Origin: Candidatus Woesearchaeota archaeon | GTDB lineage: Archaea; Nanobdellota; Nanobdellia; Woesearchaeales; WJKV01 | Direction: 5' to 3' | Length of the DNA stretch: 5,672 nucleotides | Assembly: GCA_014728875.1 (NCBI GenBank) | Contig: WJKV01000031.1 | Coordinates: forward strand, 1-5,672 | Shown: positions 1 through 4,220 of the stretch, piece after piece | Numbering within the stretch: the stretch's first letter is position 1 | Layout of the letters: each line of letters starts with the position of its first letter | Notes under the pieces: model-generated | Told to the model about the DNA's origin: nothing | Seen by the model: only the letters and a program-made list of their open reading frames with translations | Database searches by the model: none | Position numbers and translations under genes: made by a program

Positions 1-118
1 CCCCTCCCCAATGCTTGAATGAGAGAATAAAACCAAGACAAAGGGCTGTGATGACTATGTCTCTTATCTCTTTTTTTTGAAATTCAAGATGATGCTTCAA
101 GTAATATGTGAAACGCAT
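1..118 (-). CDS. N-terminal fragment of a membrane protein, possibly a site-2 protease (M50-like); runs off the left edge
   Basis: This is a partial gene. Only its first 39 codons are in the window, and it reads toward the left edge. Read from the ATG at 118, the frame stays open: a charged stretch (MRFTYYLKHHLEFQKKE) leads into IRDIVITALCLGFILSF, a probable first membrane helix, then KHWGGG. The pattern of an acidic/basic pair, RD, then a hydrophobic helix resembles the N-terminus of archaeal M50/site-2 protease-like membrane proteins as I remember them, but no HExxH motif is in view, so that assignment is tentative. An in-frame stop lies at 134-136 on this strand, leaving only ATG 118 or TTG 124 as starts. 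ATG is preferred because a TATA box at 143-150 would place transcription start at about 120, giving a leaderless or nearly leaderless mRNA; no Shine-Dalgarno sequence is seen. The reading frame is more certain than the function. Confidence 0.55.
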   Translation of the reverse strand, partial: MRFTYYLKHHLEFQKKEIRDIVITALCLGFILSFKHWGG

Positions 119-142
119 TGTCAAGCCATTAGATTATTTCGG

Positions 143-150
143 TATATAAA
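143..150 (-). promoter_or_regulatory. TATA box for the left-edge membrane protein gene
   Basis: The minus strand reads TTTATATA here, a near-consensus archaeal TATA box. Its centre is about 28 bases upstream of the ATG at 118, so transcription should start within a few bases of the start codon. This supports a separate promoter between the TraB-family gene and the left-edge gene, rather than one operon. Confidence 0.55.
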
Positions 151-184
151 TATTGTTATTATGATTGATCGTTGATTAATGATG

Positions 185-190
185 AAAAAA
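185..190 (-). terminator. Oligo-T termination signal after the TraB-family gene
   Basis: The minus strand carries six consecutive T residues beginning nine bases past the TAG stop at 199-201. Archaeal RNA polymerase terminates at T-runs without needing a hairpin. The run lies upstream of the TATA box of the next gene on the same strand, as expected if the two genes are separate units. It is short, so termination may be partial. Confidence 0.4.
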
Positions 191-198
191 CTATATTG

Positions 199-888
199 CT
201 ATTGCTTGCTTAAGCCCAAATCCTTTTTAACCATCGTGAGCAAATCCTTCTCGTGTCCTGCACCCACAATCGCCAGGATCTTTTTTTCTGGAAAGTTTCT
301 TAAGAGCATGGCCAGTTTTCTTGCCATGAATCTGTTTCTTTCCTCTATCAGGACCCTGTAGAAATTTGGATACCTCTTTTTTACCTTTTCAAGCATCAAT
401 GAGATTATTTCCTCAGGAGGGACCTTTGTCAGGTCGATCTCTATCTCTGGCCTGCGAAGAATGATCGCCTTCAATATGTCTGCCACTATTGCAAACTTTT
501 CTTTCCAGCTGATAGCTTTTGACAGTTTTTTCAAAGTGATCTCTATGTCCTGGTCTATCAAGGCTATCTTTATCCTGTGCTTTTGCGCGAGCTTGTAAGC
601 AAGCTTCATCTCACTGCCCGGCTTTACACCGACCATCTTGCCCAGCTTCTCTTCAATGTATGCGCCTATAAGGTTGAGCAGAAATACCTTGAATCCTAAT
701 TTTCTTATGTCCCTGAACCGCGCTCTCTTCTTCTTGCCTGCTAGTAGTGCGTAGAGCCTTTTCTTATCCAGTTCAAGAGCCAGGATGTCTGGTTTTTGCC
801 TCTCTATATAGTCGGCCACCTGGTCAAGACTTTCCTTTGCAATATGGCTCGTGCCCATAATTGTCAGATTTTCATATTTTATTGCCAT
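199..888 (-). CDS. Stand-alone TraB/PrgY (TIKI-like) family protein
   Basis: The protein has 229 residues and the hallmarks of the TraB/PrgY/TIKI family: a first GxxH motif (GTSH, residues 12-15) in a beta-strand context, a conserved acidic LELD at 38-41, the IDQDIE segment around 111-116, an EERN segment at 182-185 at the start of a helix, and a second GxxH (GAGH, 209-212) near the C-terminus. Members are proposed metal-dependent proteases: PrgY lowers pheromone activity in enterococci and animal TIKI cleaves Wnt. The archaeal role is unknown. Many archaeal and bacterial members continue into a C-terminal multi-helix membrane region. This one ends just after the second GxxH with the charged tail KKDLGLSKQ and has no signal peptide or membrane anchor, so it should be a soluble cytoplasmic form. 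The ATG at 888 lacks a Shine-Dalgarno sequence, but a TATA box about 29 bases upstream fits a near-leaderless mRNA. The family call is strong; the activity is not established. Confidence 0.88.
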   Translation of the reverse strand: MAIKYENLTIMGTSHIAKESLDQVADYIERQKPDILALELDKKRLYALLAGKKKRARFRDIRKLGFKVFLLNLIGAYIEEKLGKMVGVKPGSEMKLAYKLAQKHRIKIALIDQDIEITLKKLSKAISWKEKFAIVADILKAIILRRPEIEIDLTKVPPEEIISLMLEKVKKRYPNFYRVLIEERNRFMARKLAMLLRNFPEKKILAIVGAGHEKDLLTMVKKDLGLSKQ

Positions 889-910
889 TTTTGTTTAAAT
901 ACAAGAGCAG

Positions 911-923
911 TTAAATTTAAATA
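911..923. promoter_or_regulatory. Shared palindromic AT box between divergent TraB-family and PRC-barrel genes
   Basis: The sequence ttaaatttaaata contains a perfect 10-base palindrome (911-920) and gives TATA-like elements on both strands. On the minus strand the box centre is about 29 bases from the TraB-family ATG, predicting a near-leaderless transcript. On the plus strand TTTAAATA (916-923) predicts a start at about 945, leaving roughly 30 bases of leader before the PRC-barrel gene, which has a ribosome binding site. One element probably serves both directions. Confidence 0.5.
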
Positions 924-962
924 GTTAAAAATGTTTTCCTTTTGCAAGAAATGAGGTATAAC

Positions 963-967
963 GGAGG
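963..967 (+). promoter_or_regulatory. Shine-Dalgarno site of the PRC-barrel gene
   Basis: GGAGG lies eight bases before the ATG at 976. Two further in-frame ATGs follow at 985 and 991; the spacing selects the first. Confidence 0.75.
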
Positions 968-975
968 GACTCAAG

Positions 976-1251
976 ATGCTTAAAATGAAAATGATTAGCG
1001 AAACTTACGACATGCGCGTTTTTACTGATAGCGGAGATTATTTCGGCAATATTGAAGAAGGAATTCTAACGAAAAACAAGGTCTTTGGATGGAGGGTCAA
1101 GGCTGCAAAAAACAGCTTTCTGGCAAAAGTCTTAGGCAGTGCCAAAGGAGTCATTGTCCCGCATCAACTGGTCAAAAGTATCGGAGACATCATGATAATC
1201 AGCAAGGCTGCTGTTCCATCCTACCAGTCAGAGCCAGAAGAAGAAGAATAA
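976..1251 (+). CDS. Small PRC-barrel domain protein
   Basis: The protein has 91 residues, almost all one PRC-barrel fold. Visible markers are the opening MRVFTDSGDYFGNIEEGIL (residues 13-31), with glycines at 20 and 24 in the usual strand-turn positions, then a strand with FGWRVKA (37-43), and the closing GVIVPHQLVKSIGDIMII (58-75). A short flexible acidic tail (EPEEEE) follows. No membrane segment or catalytic motif is present. PRC barrels are small protein-binding beta-barrels; in haloarchaea PRC-barrel proteins (CdpA, CdpB1, CdpB2) connect SepF to the FtsZ division machinery, and single-domain versions are common across archaea. A structural role in division is therefore a reasonable inference here, but no ftsZ or sepF lies nearby to support it. 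The gene is transcribed alone, diverging from the TraB-family gene and converging on the next with a 10-base gap. Confidence 0.85.
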   Translation: MLKMKMISETYDMRVFTDSGDYFGNIEEGILTKNKVFGWRVKAAKNSFLAKVLGSAKGVIVPHQLVKSIGDIMIISKAAVPSYQSEPEEEE

Positions 1252-1261
1252 ATCTATAAAA

Positions 1262-1690
1262 TCAGCCATGGTAAGGTTCTACATTCTGAAACATACTCAA
1301 TAAGCCGTGCTTTAAGGATTTTTTGTCTGCTATCTTGCTGTGGATTGCAGGACTGACGATCCATTTGTCATTCACAGAAGGATTGGCGAATACTATAGAC
1401 AAAGAAGGAAATTCCAAGAAAGCATCCCAGGATTTAAGCAGAAGATCCACATTCTTTTTTGTATTGTACAAGACCAGCGTAAGCTTCTGGGCTTTGTGCT
1501 TTTTTTCCAGTTTTTTGAATTCGTCAAGAACAGAGCGTATTGAGCCCAGTTTTTCCTTTACAATGACTATGATGTGGGTTTCATCCTTGTTCTTCACTAA
1601 GATATAGTCTTTCTTATCCTCAATAGTGGAGATTCTCTTAAGCATGATGTCCCTGTTCTTCAGGTAATTGAGCGTCCATTGCTTTAGCAT
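1262..1690 (-). CDS. Conserved-looking soluble protein of unknown function
   Basis: I do not recognise this 142-residue protein. Its N-terminus is an amphipathic, basic helix (MLKQWTLNYLKNRDIMLKRI). Two adjacent strands follow, DYILVKN (28-34) and THIIVIVKEK (38-47). Next come a long charged helix (50-66), a strand LTLVLYN (70-76), another helix, a strand LSIVFANP (97-104), and a tail with WIVSP and a final helix. The helix, then D-bearing strand, then strand ending in K layout loosely recalls PD-(D/E)xK nuclease-like folds, but the E-x-K is not canonical, so an inactive relative or an unrelated alpha/beta fold is equally possible. It has no signal peptide and no membrane helix. The start at 1690 is fixed by a strong ribosome binding site. 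Its stop faces the PRC-barrel stop with 10 bases between, leaving no room for separate terminators, so each transcript probably runs into the other gene. Confidence 0.75.
   Translation of the reverse strand: MLKQWTLNYLKNRDIMLKRISTIEDKKDYILVKNKDETHIIVIVKEKLGSIRSVLDEFKKLEKKHKAQKLTLVLYNTKKNVDLLLKSWDAFLEFPSLSIVFANPSVNDKWIVSPAIHSKIADKKSLKHGLLSMFQNVEPYHG
1319..1324 (+). terminator. Possible oligo-T terminator of the PRC-barrel transcript
   Basis: This is a run of six T on the plus strand, about 68 bases past the PRC-barrel stop and inside the 3' part of the convergent gene. It is the first T-run of this length downstream, since the 10-base gap between the two stops has none. If it is used, the PRC-barrel mRNA carries an antisense tail against the neighbouring gene. 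Confidence 0.3.
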
Positions 1691-1693
1691 CCT

Positions 1694-1701
1694 ATCACCT
1701 T
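1694..1701 (-). promoter_or_regulatory. Shine-Dalgarno site of the 142-residue unknown
   Basis: The minus strand reads AAGGTGAT three bases before the ATG at 1690, an extended match to the archaeal anti-Shine-Dalgarno sequence. It sets this ATG as the start rather than the next methionine at residue 16. Confidence 0.75.
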
Positions 1702-1720
1702 ATCTTAGATATGCTGTTCG

Positions 1721-1730
1721 TATTTAAAAA
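1721..1730 (-). promoter_or_regulatory. TATA box for the 142-residue unknown
   Basis: The minus strand reads TTTTTAAATA. Its centre lies about 36 bases upstream of the ATG at 1690, predicting transcription start near 1700 and a very short leader that just includes the ribosome binding site. Confidence 0.45.
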
Positions 1731-1750
1731 TATTTGCTGTCATGCATAAA

Positions 1751-1758
1751 TTTAAATA
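1751..1758 (+). promoter_or_regulatory. TATA box for the six-helix membrane protein
   Basis: TTTAAATA is centred 26-27 bases upstream of the ATG at 1781, exactly the archaeal distance from TATA box to transcription start. No Shine-Dalgarno sequence occurs between box and ATG (ctgtttttaagtaaatc), so the mRNA is predicted to be leaderless. Confidence 0.65.
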
Positions 1759-1780
1759 TGGGGCTGTTTTTAAGTAAATC

Positions 1781-2626
1781 ATGGCCAAAAAGAAAAAGAC
1801 AAGGAAAAATCCTAAAAAAAAGAAAAGGTTTTGGTCTGAATTTTCTGTAAGTTCCCTGGCCCGAAGAGATTTTTTGTTTAAAGATGTATGCACAGCTATA
1901 AAAGCGAAGCCAAAGAATCTTCTTATGATGATCTTATTTGATATTCTGTTCATTATAACCTTTTTTCTTTTCATAAATCTGCTGAATATTGCAATGCCAC
2001 AAAGCCCGGCCCAGATCAGATCTGTTTTTTTTAACAGTTCGTTTTTGATTTTTGTGTTTATAATAATTTATTTTCTGGCGCAACTCTTCATTTACAGCTT
2101 CTTCAAATTCTGCATGCTGCATTATATAGAATCGTTCGCAAGAAAAACAAAGTTAAGGTTCGGGCCTTTGAAACAGTTCTACCTGCTGAATCTTTTCAAT
2201 CTGGTCCTGTTCCTCGTCTGTGCTATGGTCAACAACTTTCTAATAATAGCTGTGAAAGACAATTATAGGATGAGCTTTGCATTCTGGGCAATCGTTATAT
2301 TCCTGACATTATTTTATATCTTTCTGAATCTGAGCCACAGCATTTTCATCCAGGAGAAAAGGACAAGCAATGTCATCAGGCTGACTTTCAGGATAATGTT
2401 CGGAAGAATAAAAGGATATGCGGGATTTCTTGTGCATAATACAGGGCTGCTTGTTATATTTCTTTTGTTGATGTTGATATTATGGCTGATCTTTTCTGTC
2501 TGGCTTCGGCAACAGATGGTGTATGCCATCTTATTCAATGTTATAGGTGCAATAATGATTTACATCGGAGTATTGACAAACAGAATCTATTTCTATTTTG
2601 CAATCAAAAGAATGATGAAGAGATAA
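1781..2626 (+). CDS. Six-helix integral membrane protein with polybasic N-terminus, function unknown
   Basis: This is a 281-residue protein with no motif I recognise. Residues 1-16 are almost entirely lysine and arginine (MAKKKKTRKNPKKKKR), a cytoplasmic anionic-lipid- or nucleic-acid-binding style tail. An amphipathic segment follows, then six hydrophobic helices at about 47-71, 83-108, 133-157, 165-184, 220-241 and 247-271. Loops such as ARKTKLRFGP (120-129) and QEKRTSN (191-197) and the C-terminal IKRMMKR are basic, which by the positive-inside rule puts both termini and these loops in the cytoplasm. No transporter, protease or glycosyltransferase signature is visible. Even helix number and strong hydrophobicity fit the many uncharacterised six-helix membrane proteins of small archaea. 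The start is supported by the TATA spacing. The coding strand has an A8 run at 1814-1821 and a hairpin plus T8 at 2012-2032. Confidence 0.8.
   Translation: MAKKKKTRKNPKKKKRFWSEFSVSSLARRDFLFKDVCTAIKAKPKNLLMMILFDILFIITFFLFINLLNIAMPQSPAQIRSVFFNSSFLIFVFIIIYFLAQLFIYSFFKFCMLHYIESFARKTKLRFGPLKQFYLLNLFNLVLFLVCAMVNNFLIIAVKDNYRMSFAFWAIVIFLTLFYIFLNLSHSIFIQEKRTSNVIRLTFRIMFGRIKGYAGFLVHNTGLLVIFLLLMLILWLIFSVWLRQQMVYAILFNVIGAIMIYIGVLTNRIYFYFAIKRMMKR
2012..2032 (+). other. Terminator-like inverted repeat plus T8 inside the membrane-protein gene
   Basis: A 13-base odd palindrome (cagatc-a-gatctg, 2012-2024) is followed at once by eight T (2025-2032), on the coding strand of the membrane-protein gene at codons 78-84. 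As RNA it could form a five-pair stem with a three-base loop before the U-run. It may be a coincidence of encoding QIRSVFF in AT-rich DNA, or it may cause partial premature termination. Confidence 0.3.
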
Positions 2627-2639
2627 GCAGAAAGAAAAG

Positions 2640-2664
2640 AAAAAAACCTTGAATTTCTAAAAAA
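2640..2664 (-). terminator. Tandem oligo-T terminator of the secreted tyrosine-rich protein gene
   Basis: On the minus strand the first bases after the TGA stop at 2672-2674 contain T6 (2664-2659) and then T7 (2646-2640), followed by further pyrimidines. Two T-runs in tandem are the usual archaeal intrinsic terminator. The plus strand of this 45-base convergent gap is purine-rich, so it offers no matching stop signal to the membrane-protein transcript. Confidence 0.6.
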
Positions 2665-2671
2665 TTAATAA

Positions 2672-2992
2672 TCAATATCCCCATCTGACATGCCTGTTTC
2701 TTTCTGCATGTATTGCTCTCAGATAATTGTAGCGAGCCTCATCTTGATGCCGCTGCTCGTTCATTGCATAACCTTTGTCCAAAGGATACGCTCCGTAAGT
2801 ATATTGCGGAGTCCTATAGTAATAATCGCCATATGGATGATAATAATGGCCGATTAATTGCGCATTGATGTTTGCATTTATGTAACTGCCAATATTATTG
2901 TATTTGGAATATGCTGAACATGCAGAAGTCGTCAGAAACAACGCTCCGACCAGTATCAAACACAATACTATCACTTTTTTTATTGCCTTCAT
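2672..2992 (-). CDS. Small secreted tyrosine-rich protein, function unknown
   Basis: The 106-residue protein opens with a clear signal peptide: basic MKAIKK, hydrophobic core VIVLCLILVGALFL (7-20), and a small-residue region TTSACSA. Cleavage is likely after Ala27 (CSA, then Tyr). Cys25 in TSAC weakly resembles a lipobox but lacks the usual leucine at -3, so a free secreted form is favoured. The mature part, about 79 residues, has 16 tyrosines, with clusters HYYHPYGDYYY (49-59) and TPQYTYGAY (61-69), five histidines and no cysteine. A basic/acidic helix (about 78-100, NEQRHQDEARYNYLRAIHAERNR) precedes the terminal VRWGY. Such composition suits a surface or matrix-associated binding protein, but no family is recognised. 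The start is backed by a strong ribosome binding site, and the gene has its own promoter and terminator, so it is a single-gene unit. Confidence 0.8.
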   Translation of the reverse strand: MKAIKKVIVLCLILVGALFLTTSACSAYSKYNNIGSYINANINAQLIGHYYHPYGDYYYRTPQYTYGAYPLDKGYAMNEQRHQDEARYNYLRAIHAERNRHVRWGY

Positions 2993-2996
2993 TTTT

Positions 2997-3004
2997 TCAC
3001 CCCC
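2997..3004 (-). promoter_or_regulatory. Shine-Dalgarno site of the secreted protein gene
   Basis: The minus strand reads GGGGGTGA four bases before the ATG at 2992, a strong site suggesting efficient translation of this small exported protein. Confidence 0.75.
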
Positions 3005-3040
3005 TTACAAAACTAACCTTGGTTCACTATGAGAGAGGAA

Positions 3041-3049
3041 ATATAAAAA
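3041..3049 (-). promoter_or_regulatory. TATA box for the secreted protein gene
   Basis: The minus strand reads TTTTTATAT. With its centre about 53 bases from the ATG, it predicts transcription start near 3019 and a leader of roughly 27 bases that includes the ribosome binding site. Confidence 0.5.
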
Positions 3050-3101
3050 TGTTTTGTTTACTGCTGTTTTCATCACTCGTTCGGGATTCGGCTTGGTTGC
3101 C

Positions 3102-3109
3102 TTTATAAA
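3102..3109 (+). promoter_or_regulatory. Upstream TATA-like element before the peptidase operon
   Basis: TTTATAAA is followed by a T6 run (3112-3117). It lies 25 bases upstream of a second, better placed TATA box. It could be an alternative upstream promoter of the operon or only AT-rich spacer. Confidence 0.35.
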
Positions 3110-3126
3110 TAGTTTTTTACAAAAGG

Positions 3127-3134
3127 TTTATATA
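3127..3134 (+). promoter_or_regulatory. TATA box of the M42-RimK-synthetase operon
   Basis: TTTATATA is preceded by acaaaagg, a plausible purine-rich BRE. Transcription should start near 3157, leaving about 40 bases of leader with a ribosome binding site before the ATG at 3197. No promoter-like element is seen at the two downstream gene junctions, so this should drive all three genes. Confidence 0.6.
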
Positions 3135-3185
3135 TGTTTAAAATAAGATTAGGAGCAAGAAGACATTAGTCATAGTTTAAAAAAC

Positions 3186-3191
3186 GAGGTG
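3186..3191 (+). promoter_or_regulatory. Shine-Dalgarno site of the M42 peptidase gene
   Basis: GAGGTG lies five bases before the ATG at 3197 and fixes this start. Confidence 0.75.
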
Positions 3192-3196
3192 GAAAG

Positions 3197-4219
3197 ATGG
3201 AATTATTAAGAAAATTGTCTGATACTCTCGGTCCCAGCGGAGCAGAGCAGAAAGTCCGCGATCTCATCAAGAAAGAGATTAAGAAATATGTGGATGAAAT
3301 CAGGACGGACAAATTCGGTAACTTGATTGCGCATAAAAAAGGAAAGGGGGCAAGAGTCATGCTTACGGCGCACATGGACGAGATAGGCCTGATGTGCTCT
3401 GACATTGAGGACGACGGAAAAATAAGGATTAGCGCGGTCGGCGGAATAGATCCCGTCACACTGGTCGGACAGCAGGTATTCCTGCTTTTAGACGATGGTA
3501 AAACAATCAATGGTGTTGTTTCTTTCCTTGAGATTCACGAAGGCTTAGATGTATTAGAACTGCCGATTGAAGACGACCTGTATGTTGATACGGGGCTTGA
3601 TAAAAAGGCATTGAATAAATTAGGCGTCAAGATAGGAACATATGTAGTTCCGAGGCACACTTTCATCACCCTGGGAAACAAGAATACGATTAGCGGAAAG
3701 GCTTTTGATGACAGGATCGGCTGTTACGCTTTAGTCGAGCTCGCAAAAAGGCTGAAGAATACTGCCAAAGAGGATGTTTATTATGTCTTCACAGTCCAAG
3801 AGGAAGTGGGATTGTATGGTTCTGAGACCGCAGTCTATGATATAGATCCGGACTGGGGAATCGCTGTTGACAACACCGTAGCCACAGATTCAGGAGAACC
3901 AAAAAAGATCTGTTTGGGTGGCGGACCCTGTATCACTATTAAAGATGCAGAAATGATCTCAAACAGGTGTTTGAATGAGCATATAATGTCTATTGCCAAG
4001 AAAAACAAGATCTGCGTTCAGACAGAGGTTGTCGAGGCAGGGACTACTGACGCAACAAAGATAATGATGTCCAGGGGAGGGGTGCCTTCATCTGTTGTGG
4101 GCATTCCTTTAAGGAATATCCATTCGACAATAAGTGTCGCGAACATGAAGGATGTTAACAACCTCATCCTGCTTTTGGAAAAATTGATGAAGAATCCGCC
4201 AAAAATATGTACTGTCTAA
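3197..4219 (+). CDS. M42-family metallo-aminopeptidase (glutamyl aminopeptidase/TET type)
   Basis: The 340 residues are near the usual family length of about 350. M42 enzymes are dinuclear zinc or cobalt aminopeptidases that assemble into hollow tetrahedral dodecamers (TET) in the cytoplasm and degrade peptides released by the proteasome. All expected residues are visible: His59 and Asp61 in AHMDEIG, bridging Asp171 in AFDDRIG, general base Glu202 and ligand Glu203 in VQEEVGLYGS, Asp225 in AVDNT, and His309 in RNIHS. The dimerisation/PDZ-like domain fills the insertion between about 70 and 160. Substrate preference (acidic, neutral or basic N-terminal residue) cannot be read from sequence with certainty. 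It is the first gene of an operon whose next start is one base past its stop. No missing residue or truncation is seen. Confidence 0.95.
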   Translation: MELLRKLSDTLGPSGAEQKVRDLIKKEIKKYVDEIRTDKFGNLIAHKKGKGARVMLTAHMDEIGLMCSDIEDDGKIRISAVGGIDPVTLVGQQVFLLLDDGKTINGVVSFLEIHEGLDVLELPIEDDLYVDTGLDKKALNKLGVKIGTYVVPRHTFITLGNKNTISGKAFDDRIGCYALVELAKRLKNTAKEDVYYVFTVQEEVGLYGSETAVYDIDPDWGIAVDNTVATDSGEPKKICLGGGPCITIKDAEMISNRCLNEHIMSIAKKNKICVQTEVVEAGTTDATKIMMSRGGVPSSVVGIPLRNIHSTISVANMKDVNNLILLLEKLMKNPPKICTV

Positions 4220-4220
4220 G

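Noticed and set aside
49..190. RTGATGA sequences (49-55 and 179-185) resembling C boxes of C/D guide RNAs
   Set aside because: No CTGA D box is paired with the second one, and the first lies inside a coding frame on the other strand; no terminal stem is visible.
179..361. 60-codon plus-strand reading frame starting MMKKLYCYC
   Set aside because: It lies almost entirely antisense to the TraB-family gene, whose conserved motifs show which strand is coding; it has no promoter or ribosome site.
1323..1607. Plus-strand reading frames of 94 and 67 codons
   Set aside because: Antisense to the 142-residue gene, which has a strong ribosome binding site and a TATA box; the plus-strand frames have neither.
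1705..1974. 89-codon minus-strand frame overlapping the start of the membrane protein
   Set aside because: It covers both promoters of the divergent region and is antisense to the polybasic tail; its F/L/K-rich content is what reversed A-tracts produce.
3065..3105. cgttcgggattcg, slightly like a tRNA T-arm
   Set aside because: The stems do not pair in the required five-base pattern and no acceptor, D or anticodon arm is found around it.
3049..3108. 19-codon plus-strand mini-frame MFCLLLFSS... in the intergenic region, with a gagagg sequence upstream
   Set aside because: It overlaps the minus-strand TATA box and ends on a plus-strand TATA-like box; spacing from gagagg is long and no family can be seen at this length.
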